Origin: Symmetrospora coprosmae | Taxonomy: Eukaryota; Basidiomycota; Cystobasidiomycetes; Symmetrosporaceae | NCBI GenBank assembly: GCA_008802785.1 | Contig: VUYT01000003.1 | Location: forward strand, 744,001-808,000 | Length of the DNA stretch: 64,000 nt | Direction: 5' to 3' | Shown: in pieces, positions 20,501 through 33,400 of the stretch | How positions within the stretch are numbered: the stretch's first letter is position 1 | Layout of the letters: every line of letters starts with the position of its first letter | The notes under the pieces: generated by a model | What the model was told of the DNA's origin: nothing | The model's input: only the letters and a program-made list of their open reading frames with translations | Databases searched by the model: none | Position numbers and translations under genes: made by a program

Positions 20501-22233
20501 CGCTGGCCCTTGCCGCCTGCCATCTTGCCACTCGCATTCTCGCTCCCACCACTTGCTGCGCCGCCGCTGCTCGAGTTTGCGGAATTGTGCTGTGCAAAGT
20601 ACGAAGTCTCGGATGCTTCGTCGATGTTGAAGTCGCGCTCATCGCCTGACACCGAACAGTCGTATATGACAGCTAGAGGGATATCCTCTGGCTGTTTTTC
20701 GATGGTCTTGCATATCTTGCGGAAGAAGGAGCGAGGGGAAGAGTCCAGCGTGAGACTTTGACTCGCCTCTTGGAGGAAGCGGATCCGCCGCTCGGTGATC
20801 ATGGCGTTCGTGGTGTCAAAATTCGGGATTACAATCCTGGATGGAGTGAAGCGAGCGATTGAGCTCGAGATGGGCTCAGAGTCACCTTGACATCTCGAGG
20901 GACGACTCACCCCTGAATAACGCCCGCATCATCGTATGCCGGGACCATCGCCCAGCTGTACCAGCATTCTTCTAGATAGGACCCGCGGTTGAGGTACATG
21001 AGGACATTCTCTGCGTGCACCGCTCTGCCAGCGAGAGCAGCCTGAGTTGGCGGAATGAGGAATTCCCAGACTTCTGACCAGCCAACTCTGTACGGCCGGC
21101 CTAGAATAGACGGGTGCTTGTCGCCTATGTTGACCCCGTAAGAGTGATTGTAGATCACTGACAGTACCTCCATCGTGTCAGCCTAATCCGCAACGCGATG
21201 CGACGACGCACTCACTGGTCAAATCCGGGCCCCATGCAACGAGGACTGGGTAAGGTGATCCTAAACATTGACCGACTGTCGCAATGAGGGAGCTAGACCA
21301 CTGGTCCATGCTTCCGAGAGGCGTGGCGGCCCAATCGACCTTTCGTATCAAGTCGATGTGCGCGAGTGCTTTCTCGCGGGACAATCCTGGCACGACGAGT
21401 TCGCTCCAGCTTGCCAACCAGTCCTCGGACGAAGAGGAGGTCGCGACTCGTGGCACAAGTGCGGTCGAGGTGCTTTGCGCTGGAGAGATGGCTGCACGGG
21501 CCGGAGACATTGTCGCTGATGTTGCCGCTCCGGGCAAGGGGACTCGCTGATTGCTGCTCATCTCGCGAAGTGCGGTGCCTCCTTTGGCCTTGCTCTTCCC
21601 TCGCGTCTGCTTCAAGCACAATGTACAGTCTGGCGAAAGTGGGGTAAAGCTCCATCCCCTGCCCTCCTCTTCATCCGTGTCGGTGTCGCTCGGGAGCGCC
21701 TGGGACGCACTCGCGACCGCGGCGACGTTCGCGCCGTTCACTCCCTTCTTCGGCCTGTGTGCGACAGCGGGTTCGCTCTCATTGCTGCCGTTGCTCTTTC
21801 GGCGGCGCTTCCTCTTTCCCGTTAGGTCCTGCCGGACCTCCTTCAAATCGGCCTCGGTGAAGTGCGCATTCCGCTCGAGGAAGGTGAGCTTTGTCGTAGA
21901 CGCTTCCGCCGAAGACAGCCTCTCGCTGGGCGCAATGTGCACAAGGCACGCTGGGCCATCCGAGAAGGCTACGACAAACTCGCGGAGCGACGGCGAGATG
22001 GCCCCAGAGCTTGAAGGCGTTGCGGGCGGGACAGTCCGCGACCGAGCTTCCATCTCGTGTGCTTGAACTTGAGGAAGCTCGGCAGCAGATGCAGCAGGCT
22101 CGGATTTGCCCATCAGCTTGCTGGTCGTGGCGCTTGCCGTGGTCTTACTGCTGCCTTGTGGCTGCCCGTGTCCTGCTCCTGGCCGCCTCCCGTCTCCGTC
22201 TCCATCATGCGGACCGTCTTCAAAGCCCATCAT
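17542..22233 (-). CDS. hybrid sensor histidine kinase with PAS domains and receiver
   Basis: Fungal two-component sensor passing phosphate from a His to an internal Asp and then to a phosphotransfer protein. Exons: 21216-22233, 20911-21157, 19787-20836, 18565-19694, 18005-18492, 17773-17925, 17542-17682; 1408 residues if the start is MMGFEDGP. A PAS-like domain at about 310-420 holds SPYPVLVAWGPDLT spliced to MIYNHSYGVN. A second PAS at about 765-880 holds GIWTATP-SGEITFANEAWW. The dimerisation H-box FIDMTSHELRNPLSAI is near 900, the ATPase N-box INLLTNAIKFT near 1050 and G-box VADSGRGL near 1120. The receiver has HILVVEDN, phospho-Asp ILMDIE-MPILDG and ISKPF. The N-terminal 300 residues are disordered. 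The last intron carries a poly-A run (+ strand, about 17730-17744). The start Met is a choice between several in-frame ones. Confidence 0.9.
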
Positions 22234-22594
22234 CGCTGCCCTCGCGTCGAGATTGCAGCAGGAACAGCGAGTGTGACCACCTCCTTGTGCGTCTATGCGT
22301 ATCAGGGAAGTGGCCGTGAGACGCTGGGCTGCCGGTCCGTTTTCACCCTTTGATCCGCTGCTAAAAAGCCCGGGCTGGGAGTGGGGTAACCTGACGAGTG
22401 CGAGACAGTGGCGACGCCGCGGGCGGGCCGTGCAACGAAAAGGATCGCCAGGAGAGAAAAACGTTTGAAGCTGCAAGATGGTTAGGACACGCAATGTACA
22501 CAGCGGATCACGCGTTCGCGTGTGAGGGCTCTCTAAAAATGACATGCCTTCAATGGGGAGCGGCCCTTCGTCTACTGTACATGCAACACATATT
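22234..22594. other. intergenic, CaM-kinase 3' end to histidine kinase 5' end
   Basis: About 360 bp. The histidine kinase frame stays open to 22545, so part of this stretch could be extra N-terminal coding sequence. Otherwise nothing seen. Confidence 0.4.
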
Positions 22595-24627
22595 TTACGC
22601 TCTTGCCCCGACTCGCATCTGATTAGTCTTGGCCAGTAGCCTCTGCATCTTGCTATCCAGATCCTTCTTCAAGTCCTCGCTCGCTCTCTTTGCAGTGAGG
22701 TCAGTCGTGGTCCGGGCCTCGATGCTGGGTCGATTCCGCAAGGGTGATGTAGGCGGCTCGTAAAACTCATCGTCCGTGTGCTCGTCCTCGTGGCCGCCAT
22801 GTACGCCCGTCTGGATGCTGAGGCCCACCGGCCGCCCGGAGTGCTCCCCTTCGCCCTCGCCCTCGCCCTCGTCAAAGCTGTTCCGCCGCGATGCCGGGTT
22901 TGACTGGAGCTTTCGCATCCGCATCGCTGCCTGGATCCCGCTGATGGCCATCTTCCACTTGCGCTTTGCGTTCCAGTTGTCGCGCAGACCATCGGAGATG
23001 TCGTGCTGTTCGAGCGCTTCGCCGTGATGCAGCCACTGCGGTCCGACACACCCCCGCAGGGACGCCGTCAGCCTACCGCGCCGTGCCAGGCGACTCATGT
23101 GGTGGCACTGACCGGATGCCGCAATGCTTGTTCTACTGTCAGGCGGTCCGCTGGTTCCGGCTTGATGAGAGCACGAATGAAGGCTGTTGAGAGATCAGAC
23201 GGGGACCCAATCGTCAGAATCCACGCTGTGTCGAAGGTCCAGACAACCGCGACCCAGACTGACACTTCGCCTCCTGGGAGATCCTCTTCCAGTACTTGTC
23301 GTGAAAGTCAATCTTGGCGCGCGTGCACTCGAGGATGAGATCGTGTCTATTCTCGCTCCGGAACGGCGAGTACCCGCAAAGAAGTGTGTAGGTAATGACG
23401 CCGATGGCCCACATGTCGACAGGCTTCCCATGCCCTTTGCGCAGGAGGACCTCGGGCGACGCGTACCCGGGCGACCCAGCCAGCGTCGTCAGCAGCTCGT
23501 CGGGCGTCTCGAGGTGTCGCGCGATACCAAAGTCGGCGATGAGCAGCTGTTCCGAGTCTGGGTGCTCAAAGAGCAGGTTCTCCGGCTTGAGGTCCCGGTG
23601 CACCACTTCGCGCGAGTGGAGGTACTGCACGCCGGTCTGTGAAGGCATCGACACAGCCGATTTCCGATTTCAGCCTCGAGTCTTGTTCGCTTGCTGCAGA
23701 CTGAAACCCAAGGACGCACCAGGACGCTCTTGATGACGTTGACACTGTCAGCCTCGGTGAACTCTGCCAAGGCGCAGCGGAGCTGCCGCATCAGCTTGTC
23801 TTTACGAAGGAGACATCCCAATGAGGACGCCAAGGACTCACTCCCTTTCTCGCATATACGCTCAAAGAGCTCTCCGCCGTCCGCTAGCTGGAAGACCAGG
23901 TAGAACTTCTCGCGGCTCCTGCGTGTGGAGCGACGAGGGAGAGTCGTTCAGGCGTGAGGTTCTGGCAGACGGGAAGCCGCCCTGCGGGGAGCAAGCGCAG
24001 CGACCACTCACTCGAACCATTCCTGACGACCGTAAAGAGCGGGACGTGTCAGCCGGTTGTATGCGCGGCTCCCTCTCCGCACCGCGCAGCAGGCAGGACA
24101 GACATTGTTTCGCGGCCACGCACAAAGAACTTGACGATATTGGGGTGGTCGAGATCCTTGAGCACGTCCATCTCGCTGCGCGTTGGCAAAGCATACCACG
24201 AACCAGCAATTAGCGCGTTCAGCCAAGCGCTTGTTTACCACGCTCCTCGAGAGACCGACGCAGCCCGCGGCTCACTCGTATACGATATGCTCCTTGCCCT
24301 TTACGCTCTTCTTGAGGATGATCTTGACGGCGACCTGCTTGGGCGGCCCTCCGTTCGGAGGTGTCCATAGTGCCTCTTTGACCTGCCCGAAGGAGCCGCT
24401 GCCCAGGAGACGGCCGAAGCGGTAGTTCTTCTTGAGCTTGTAGGACTCTGGCTGACAAGTCAGGAGGAGAGTGTGCATCAGTGCATGCTCGTCGCTGCTG
24501 CCCTGCGCGGCTTCCTGCACGTCCTCTGGGAGGGCGGCTGGACTATGAGTGGTGCCAAGTCCCTGCTCTGCATGGATGGATGGACGTCACGTTCTCTCTC
24601 CCTCACTTTGCGCAGTATGAAGTCCAT
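22595..24627 (-). CDS. calcium/calmodulin-dependent protein kinase (CMK type)
   Basis: Serine/threonine kinase of the CaMKI-like family. Nine exons: 24607-24627, 24276-24451, 24124-24175, 24012-24022, 23842-23918, 23720-23763, 23264-23636, 23113-23183, 22595-23035; 421 residues. Glycine loop FGRLLGSGSFGQVKEA, Lys in VAVKIILKK, HPNIVKFF-EWFE-SREKFYLVF, catalytic HRDLKPENLLF, IADFGIARHL, then GSPGYASPEVL and VDMWAIGVITYTLLCGYSPF. The C-terminal NAKRKWKMAISGIQAAMRM is a good calmodulin-binding helix. Exon 4 is only 11 nt and encodes EWFE with its neighbours, a block that is strongly conserved in CaM kinases, so the micro-exon is well supported. Divergent from the BAH gene; head-to-tail with the histidine kinase. 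Confidence 0.9.
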
Positions 24628-25016
24628 GCTGCTGGGGGGCCGAGCGAGGTTGGGAGAGGGGGAGGCGCGGTCTATGAAGGAAGATGGACGTGCACTCGCT
24701 GCCAGTGGTGACTATCCGTCTCGCCCGCTTCTCCCGTTGTCCGTTGTGAGGGGTCCGTCGGAGGACAACCCGCTCTTGATCGGAAGTGTCAGGACGCGCT
24801 CGAGTGGCGGTCGAACGAATTGAAGAGAGAGAGCTCGATGGCCGATGAAGACCCTGCGGGGAGGCTGCTCCTCTGCACTGCACAACGGTATAGTCAGGCG
24901 TGAGCTGAGTCTGCTTGTCACATCCGTGTCTACTCCGCTCCTCCTGGTTCTCAGCGCTCACGACCTCAGCTTCTGCCCCCGTCCAGCTCGCGTCATCCGT
25001 CAACCGCGGACCGAAA
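24628..25016. promoter_or_regulatory. divergent promoter CaM-kinase / BAH gene
   Basis: A 389-bp spacer between two divergent start codons. No clear TATA box or known site was picked out. Confidence 0.45.
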
Positions 25017-26892
25017 ATGGCCAGAACTCGAGGAGGGAGACGGCACATTGCCCAGTACCGTCGGCGCTCACAGACCTCATCCTCCTCAGGCAGTCAGCTT
25101 TACAGCGTTGGCGGGGAGAGCCCAAGCTCAAGCGTCTCACCTGGCCCCAACGTCGACGCGGCGTCGACCTCAGCTGCACGTGCGTGTCAGAGTGCCCCGT
25201 CGCTTCCGCGTGCCGCTTCCTGTCTCGCCAACGCCTGCCTGGCTTGCAGACTGCCAGACTGATCCAGCCTGCCTTCCTTCACTCTTCCCCTCCTCTCACC
25301 CTCTCCAGCCTGCAGTGCCCCGAAAGCCATCGCCCCCAAGCTCGCCCTCGGTGGAAATGCGTCGCCATCTCTTGACATCTCCGCATCGTCACTTTCTGCA
25401 GGAGAGCTGGCAAAGACAAGGCGAAGGCTCTCTCGCGGGGATGGCGGAGCTTCTTCCGATTCTAGTCAGGCGGAGCGGCGACAGCAAGGCACAGCGTCCG
25501 CATCTGGCTACCCCGACAGACGCCTGACAAGACAGGCATCGACAAGCGCTCAGAAGGGATATGCCCACCAGGCGGGAGAGGGTACGGAGGGTTCAGAGAG
25601 CTCTGAGAGCAATTCGGACCAGGAATGGGCAGAAAGCAGACGAGCTCCTCCAGCATCGTCTGGGAAGACTGTAAGCCAGAAGGCCATGCCTTCTCCTGTC
25701 CACGGAAGCCACAATGGGACGGAGTCCAGCGAAGGCAAGTGCGACGGCAGTCGTTCTCCTCCTCCTCGCCGCGCGAGAAGCGTTTCGGTCCAGGGCGTAA
25801 GTTCAGCTTGGAGTATCTGGTCTTGCATTCTGCGGAAGGCCGCTCATGACCTAGAATCTCCCCCATATTCGTCCGAATGCAGTACACCTGGGAGACCGAG
25901 TGCCTGTCCCTCACCCCGGCCGACATCGAAAATCGACTGACTTACCACAAGGCCTTCAAAACCACGGCGAGAGATGGGGACGGCATCAAGTTCCGAAGGG
26001 ACGACCTCATCTACGTCCTCCCGGATCCTGCGGCGCTGGACAAGCGCGACAACGACAAAGAGCTCATGGGGCAGGAGGACCTCCCGGATGAGGAGTGGGC
26101 CGTCGCGCAGATTGCCGACTGCTGCTTGCTCAAGAGCGCCAGCGGTACGGATCCCGATGTGGCAATGCTCCGCGTGCGGTGGATGTACACGCCTGCCGAG
26201 GCGAAAGGCATCACCAATCTCCACGGGAGCTACAAGACCCGAATGAACAGGTACAAGTTCGGCGAGAAGGAGGTGAGCTGTCTGGAGAGAAGAGTGATGG
26301 AATGCAGCGGTATCTGGATCCCGACTCGCAATCAAGCTGAATTGTCTTTGCACTCGCGGCAGCTGATCTACACGGAGTGAGCTGATTTCGCCCATCGTTC
26401 GAAGCGGCGGAGTCTCTACCGGCTGACGCCTTGTACTTTTGACCTCTTTCGCAGCCACTTCGACTTCATTCCCCTTGACTGCTACGCGGGCCTCTCGGAG
26501 GATCACTATGCCCACGTCGAAATCCTTGGGCTGGAGGTCCCGGACTGTGAGAGGGTTGGTCCGGAGGAAATGCGGAGCAACAAGACGCTCAAGGAGTACG
26601 TGTGGATGACTGTGAGTCGAGATGCCAATATAGTTGCGGCTCGCCGTTCGTTCAGCTGACATTGTTCCGGGCTTGACAGGGCTTCGACTCGAAGAAGAAG
26701 GGGCGACCACCCATCACGAAAGACGCCTCGAGGAACGCCAGAAGCGCAGAGGGCGAGCCTTTGTTCCAGGAAGGAGCTACGACAGCTTCGTCATCGGAGA
26801 AGAGCGGGACGAAGAAGAGGAAGGCCGGACCGGGCGGTCAGAGCAAGCGAGTCACCCAAAAGGCCAAGAGGCCCGTCACGTCGAGCAGCTAG
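25017..26892 (+). CDS. BAH-domain chromatin protein
   Basis: Likely nuclear chromatin reader. Exons: 25017-25179, 25309-25796, 25883-26272, 26363-26376, 26455-26611, 26680-26892; 474 residues. Residues 1-217 are Ser-rich and disordered. The BAH domain spans about 230-400: FRRDDLIYVLPDP, EEWAVAQIADCCLL, DPDVAMLRVRWMYTP and, across a 14-nt micro-exon, LIYTD-HFDFIPLDCY. The C-terminus is basic (KKKGRPPITKDA, GTKKRKAGPGG), typical of a DNA-binding or nuclear-import tail. No PHD or bromodomain is seen, so it is not a full Snt2/RSC-type protein. Intron 1 (25180-25308) is a multiple of three but removes an in-frame stop. Confidence 0.8.
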
Positions 26893-27627
26893 AGCCGGCA
26901 AGTTTCAGCGTCCAAGTTCGAAGAGATCTGAGGAAAGTGGTAGGGCTTGCGTGGGCTTGCCCGTCTCACACATTCACCGCGGGCGTAAGGGAGGGAGGGA
27001 CCCACGGAGTCGAGCACGACCTCTCCCTGATGCATCAAGCGGGGTCTGCAGCGCAGTGCAGTGCAGTGCAGTGTTGTGAGGAGCAGAGGCATCCATCAGG
27101 GTGGGTTGTTGTAGCATCTCGGAAGACTTCGGTGGTTCAGCCACCCGGTGGTCATGCAAAGACGCGGCGGCGTTCTCGCATCGAGCGGGTTACAGCGTGG
27201 CGTTCCAGCGAGGATGCACTGCATTCGAGCACTTGTATGCGCGTCAGTGGAGCGTCATTCAGTCACCATCCGTGGTGGGAGAGAGGGCCAGCCTGGGCGC
27301 GTCCCTCAAGACGGTCGGTTGGTGGCAAAATCGCTTGAGTCATCCTCTAGGCGGCCTTCCCGTCCTGCTCTTGCCCACCACCTGCCTCCTTCGCGGGTGT
27401 GCAGCAGCGGCAGCAGCAGCGTCACATAGCAACGGTACTGTACTATCTCGTCCACCAAGCTCTCTCCAGCGGTTGTACGCAGGGACGATCAGCAAGCAGT
27501 CCGCCCGAGAGGCGAAGCACGTTCGAGCACGGCGCGTACATACTGCACACCGGCGAGCGCAAGGAGCAGGATCAACAACGGTACTCCTCTGGTTCCTCAT
27601 CACCACCTGTAGGCGGCAGGAGCAGCC
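26893..27627. other. intergenic region with short GCAGT repeat
   Basis: 735 bp, same-strand genes on both sides. It contains four to five tandem copies of GCAGT at about 27050-27074. Overlapping small ORFs here have no coding character. It holds the promoter of the RING-finger gene. Confidence 0.45.
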
Positions 27628-30164
27628 ATGCCGCCCATCCAGATTGTTGCACCACCTCAGATCAGGGAGAGAGGCGAGAAGGAGGCAGAGGTGCGACCCG
27701 TCGTCTTGTCCGGCGGGAACCGGCGTGCGAGCAACAACGGCGGGGCAGGTGCAGGTGGAGGAGGAGGAGGGCAGCACCGCGACAATGGCTCGCTGAATCA
27801 TGTGAGATTATCTTCACACAGTGTGGGATCTGTCTGATGGCGTCCCGTCTCTCTGACGAGTGCACGCTCCGCAGCTCCTCGGGTTCACCCTCCCTCCCCG
27901 CCAGCACCCACCGCCGCGGACGTCACGGCGAAGCGGAGCTGCAGCGGGCCGGCAGTATGGGCAGTGGATCAACACGCGCGAGCGGTACACGAACGCCCAG
28001 TACAGGTTCATGCTCAAGCCCACGGGCGACTACACGGTCCACTTTGCAGATCGTGGGTCTCTGCGTTGTGGCTCGCTCTCGCCTTGCTGATCGACGCAAT
28101 GCACAGCGATGCTGGCAACCGACTGATGCGATGTCTTTCCTCGGCGCGCGCACACACACAGCCGACATCTACTTCAACTGGCCCGACGTCCTCCAGGTCA
28201 TTGTCCCAACTTCTTCCGTCCTCGCCGCCGCCGCGCACACCTTCGAGGGTCCCACCAGCTCCGCCCCTGCGGGTCCATCAGCAGCGGCAGCAGAGGCGCT
28301 TCTCCCATCGTGCCCCATCTGCCTCTCCGAGCCAGTCGCGCCCCGCATGACAAAATGCGGCCACATATTCTGCTACCCCTGCCTGCTGCACTACCTCGAG
28401 CTCGCAGAAGGGCCCGGGCAGAAGGCGCGCAGCTGTCCCATCTGCTTCGACACAGTCTACGCGCGCGAGCTCAAGTCCGTCAAATGGTTTGACCCCGTGT
28501 CGGCTGCGTCAGAGTCAGAGGCTGCACAACTTCACGCGCTCCAGCAGCAGAGGACGGACGCAGTCCTCGTCCCGCACGACGGCTCGGTACCGATCCCGTC
28601 GGCACCGAGCTCGTTCCAGAGTAACAGGAGCGCATTTCCAGCGGATGACGGCACCGGCAGCGACTACATTACCATGCGCCTCATTCAGCGCACCACCATA
28701 TCCACCCTCGCTCTTCCACGCTCTCCAACCTGGCCCTCAGAGCTCATCCCGCCGCACACTGCACCGTGGCATTTCGCGCCTGACATTCTGTCATTCTCGC
28801 GTTTCATGCTCGCCACGCCAGACTACATGCAGACTGAGCTACGGAAGGACCTGTCTCAGCTGGTCGACGAGGCGACAAATCTGCTCCGGCTGGGCACACC
28901 CGCAGATGATCTCGGCCTCGTTTTCATCGAGGCTGCCCGACGCAAGGTGGCAGAGCAGATCGAGAAGGTCGAGATGCTGCGGACGGACCACGTGCAGCAT
29001 GCGTTCGAGTCGGCTTGGCTCGACTACGAGGCATTGCGAGACCGCGCGGGTGCAGAGCGGAGACGCAAGGAGATGGAGCAGGAGCGCATCCTCCTTGCTT
29101 CCACGACCGCTTCAGCGAGCGAGACGGATGACGGCGGGAGTGCGGACAATGGCTACATCCCGCCGGATGCTGTGCTGCGAGGCTCGGCGGACCGGTCTGC
29201 GTACAGCAACACTCGAGCGACCACGCGGCCTCAGCCGCAGCAGCGAAACAATGCGGCGCACCCTTCGGCTCATCTTGCGCCGCCTTCTCCAGCGCAGTCG
29301 CGGGGTGCCCGCCAGCGGCGCAATGTCAACCCACCAGCGCCAAATGACGCGACATACCTCTTCTACCAAGCAGCATCTGGGCAGCACATCTACCTCTCGC
29401 CGCTCGACATCAAGATCCTCAAGTCGCATCTCGAGTCGTACGACTCGTTCCCGCTCACGATCCGGGTGCGCGTCGAGGGCGTAGAGGAAGGGAGCATGAA
29501 CGCCGAGCTGCGCAAGCGCTGCCGGTACCTCGCGCACCTGCCCGAGGCGTGCGACATCACCTTTGTCGAGGCCGACCTCGCGCGCGTCATTACGGACCCG
29601 ACGGCGCTCGCGCCGTACGCGCAGGCGCTGCGGAAGCGCGCGGCGAAGCGGCGCGATAAAGCAAAGCGCGACGACCGGGCGCGCACGCGGGCCGAACAGG
29701 CGCAGGCGGAGAAGGAGCGCGAGACGTACATGACGAGCAGGGAGCGCCGGGCCGCGGCGCCGTCGTATCATGCGGCGAGGGTGCACCACCCAGAGGACGA
29801 AGGGGACGCGACCGTCGCCGCGCTGTACCCTACGCTCAGCCGCGAGATGGCCGATCTCGATCTGGCGCAGCGCGGTGCGGGCAGCGATGGGAATGAGGAC
29901 GCGGCAGGGCTTTCGACCTCGCCGTCGGATGGAGCTGCGGCTGCTGCTGCTGCTCAACATGCAAGCAAGCGCACTGTCTGGGGCACCCGCGCTGTCCAGG
30001 CCAGCGCTGCCGACGCGGCACGAGACAGCGCAGAGCAGGAAGCAGCGGCGGCGGATGCGTGGAACGACTTCGATCTCATGCAACAACGCGGAGGGAGGAG
30101 GCAGGGACGCAAGAAGAAGGTCGTCCTGAATTTGTCAGGAGGTGCCGTCCAGATGAGGCGGTGA
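27628..30164 (+). CDS. RING-finger E3 ubiquitin ligase, RNF10/MAG2 type
   Basis: RNF10 and its yeast relative Mag2 act on stalled ribosomes by ubiquitinating small-subunit proteins. Exons: 27628-27801, 27875-28052, 28162-30164; 784 residues. The N-terminus is basic and Gly-rich, followed by the family block NHLLGFTLPPR (made by splice 1) and RFMLKPTGDYTVHFADPDIY. The C3HC4 RING reads CPICLSEPVAPRMTKCGHIF, CYPCLLHYLEL, then SCPICFDTVYARELKSV. Further blocks (FYQAASGQHIYLSPLDIKIL, CDITFVEADL) match the conserved region that follows the RING in this family. The C-terminus is Lys/Arg-rich. The intron 2 acceptor lies in a CA run. Function is by homology of motif order. Confidence 0.87.
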
Positions 30165-30465
30165 TCTGTCGTGCCGGTCTCAGCTCTCTATCCCCATCTC
30201 TGAGGACGCCACATCCCCTCAATCTCGTTCTGCTCTTCTCCGATGCCTCTGCTCCATCCAGTCCAGTCTATGCCGCACCAGTCGTCCCTTCGTCCATGTA
30301 CAAGCACAGTCATTGCGTCTGGCCTGCTCTGAAATACCAATGTAGCCATTTGATCATCAATCTTTGCCCTGCGCAGTGCCCTGTCTTGAGACAGCAACGC
30401 GTCTCTTCACGGCTTTGAACACAGCCAACTCTGCTCGGACAGCAGCAGCGACACCACCGTCAACG
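30165..30465. other. intergenic, RING gene to importin gene
   Basis: 301 bp holding a 3' end and the importin promoter. Nothing else seen. Confidence 0.4.
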
Positions 30466-33400
30466 ATGGACGAGCAGATAGCGCATCTCCTCATAGGGAC
30501 GCTGTCGCCCGACGCTGCCATCCGCGGGCAAGCAGAGCGAGGACTGGGCGAGGCGCAGCGTCACGGCGGTGAGTGGAAGAGGGAGACGCGTTGATGCATG
30601 ACAGCGAGGCTGATGGCAGCTGCTATGCCCGCACAGAGACTGGACTGAGCCTGGCGCGGATATGCTGCCTCGCTCAGGATGCAACGGATCTCTCACTGCG
30701 GCAGTCTGCGGGCGTCAACCTGAAGAAGTACACGAGAGAACGGTGGTCCATCGCCTTTCCGACCTTCATAGGGGACCCGCCCAGCCTCGAGGTGAGAACC
30801 GCTTCGCAGGGAACCAGCAAGCTGACGACCAGATGCGGATACTGACTTGATCTTCTGGCTTGTCCCTCCGTCTCAATTCGTCGCCGCAACCCCAGATCAA
30901 GGCACAGATCCGCGAGCTCGTCTTTTCGGGCCTGTCAGATCGCAATCGCAAGATCCGCCTGGCATGCGTGCGTGTGTCCGCTGCGTCGCAGCTACTCCGA
31001 TGACCCTTGCTTAATCGCAAATACCACCCGCCAGGCCGCCGTCGTGTCGGAGATTGCGAGCGCCGACTGGCCCGAAGAGTGGCCACAACTGCTCGACTCG
31101 CTCGTCCAGCTCCTCGCGTCTGGCAATGCCGACAGTGTGCACGGTGCCATGCGCGTCATGGCCGACTTTGTCTCGAGCGACCTATCTGAGGACCAGCTGC
31201 TTCCGCTGGCAAACACCATCCTGCCGCAGCTGCTGCACATCCTCATGCAGCAGAGCGACGGGAACACCCACTCGGCCGTCACGCGCTCGCAGGCCGTGGC
31301 CATCTTCAACCAGTGCCTGGGCACCCTCTACATGGTCAAAGAGACGCATCCGCAAGCGGCGACGTATGCCACGACCCAGGTCCTGCCGCAGTGGGTCGAC
31401 GCGTTCAAGCACATCCTCAGCCAGGACCTGTCTTTCTCGCACGACTGGAGCAGCCTGCACGTCCGAAATGAGATTTTTGTCACTCTGTCGACCGTCATTG
31501 TCAGCTTCCCAAAGAGCTTGACGGAGCATGCGGACGCGCTTCTGGTCTGCGCCGCACAGCACCTATCGGCACTTGCCGAGCTCTTCCGCGCCACAGCTCT
31601 CAACGACGATCTCGAGAGCGACTTTGACCTCAGCTCAGATGAGGGCGCCTCGCTCACCTTGCAACAGGTCGCGAGCCATATCTTCCTGTTCGTCTCGGGC
31701 ATCTCGCGCCGTCCAGCAGGTCGCGGCGCCATCCTCGACAAAGGACACTCCAGCAAAGGCGATGCGGCCCCTACGGAGCTTTTCCTGCAAATCGCGCACC
31801 AGGCCATCTTCTACGCGCAGATCCCGCAGGAGGACGAGGAGCGCTGGTCGAGCGACGTCAATGCATTTGTTGCGGACGAGGATGACGAGATACCCGCTGC
31901 AACGCTGCGGACAGCCGCGCTCGACCTCATCAGCGGGTTCGCAAATGCCGTCCTTGCTCCGTCCGCCTCCGCGCTGACGGTGGCTGTAGAGCGGGCGACG
32001 CATCAGGCGGACGAGTTGCAGAGGCAGGGCGCGCAGGACTGGTGGAAAGTCTACGAGAGCTGCCTGACCCATCTCTCGAGCCTTGCCGAGGAGCTAGAGG
32101 AGCAGAACGACACCGCGAGGCAGGCGGGCAGACCGCCGGCATTCGACTTGGAGGTTGCGTTCGGCAAGCTGGTCATGCCGTTCCTGGGCAGATCCGGTGG
32201 GTAGAGACACTCGGGCGATCGCGATGAAGGCGTCGAAGCTGACTCCCGTCTTGACACGAGGGTAGACCTGCCTTTCCTGCAAGGTCGCGCCCTCATCTTC
32301 GCCAGCCGCTTCGCCACTGCGTTGCCGCAGCACCTCCAGCAGCAGTTCTTCGAGTCGTCCTTGCAGGCCTTCGAATCGTCGGAAGCGAGTCTGGTGGTCA
32401 AGATATCTGCGCTGCGAGCGCTAAAGAAGTAGGCCACCGTGCTCGCTGTCACGATTACCGAGCTCAGTTCATCTTTCGTCTCTTTGTTCACAGCTTCTGC
32501 CAGCAAATACCGGACTCGCCGACATTCGCTGCACTGGGAGGCAGGATAACAACCAATCTTCTGCCATTGCTCGGTCAAGCTACCGAAGCGACTCTGATCC
32601 TTATCCTCGAGACGCTGCAGCGCACGCTCAGTCTTCCGAACGATCAGCGTGATCAGCAGACATCGGATCAGACTGTGGATGCGCTGCTACAACCCATTCT
32701 CCGCGGCGTGACCGTCGGTGGGTCGGCGCGCTGGGACACCGATGATGGTGCTGCAGACTGACCACAAGGCTCATGGTCCCATGTGCAGACCCCTTACTTT
32801 CATCAACCCTGTCAGACCTCTTCCGCACCCTGTCCTCCTCTTCTTCGTCTATCACGGAACAAAGCCTCAGGCAAATGGCTTTACCTCGCCTCGCCCAGCT
32901 TCTAGAGCAGGAAGAGAACGACGAGACCCGCCCATTGATTGATGCCGGCGTCGTCGCCTTGAATGCCATTCTTGATGGTCGCCCAACACCGCTGAGCAGC
33001 GGTTTCTTCGCGCCTGTGGCCTCGGCTGTCTTTGGCGTTCTGTCCCGGACGGAGGATGACAGCGTTTTGCAAGAGGGGCTGGAGTGCCTCACCTTCGTCG
33101 TTCGGAAAGATGTCGATCAGCTGATTCAGTGGTGCGTCACTCTTGCATGAGGAGTCAACCTCGACTGCGCTGACACGGACTGGCCCCTCACAGGCGCGGT
33201 CAGGATGGGCACGACGGCCTGTCCGCCCTCTTCGGCATCGTTGGTCGCGTGCTCGACCCATCGCGTTCCGAATCAGGCGGTCTCTTTGTCGGCGACCTCC
33301 TGCTGCATGTCTTTCGCCGTGCGGGTGCCCAGATTTTGCCCATCCTGCCTCAGCTGCTGCAAGCGCTCGTAGTCCGGCTCTCTACAGCCATTACTGCGAC

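Noticed and set aside
29112-30086. 324-codon minus-strand ORF over the RING-finger gene
   Set aside because: Arg/Leu-rich antisense shadow; no domain.
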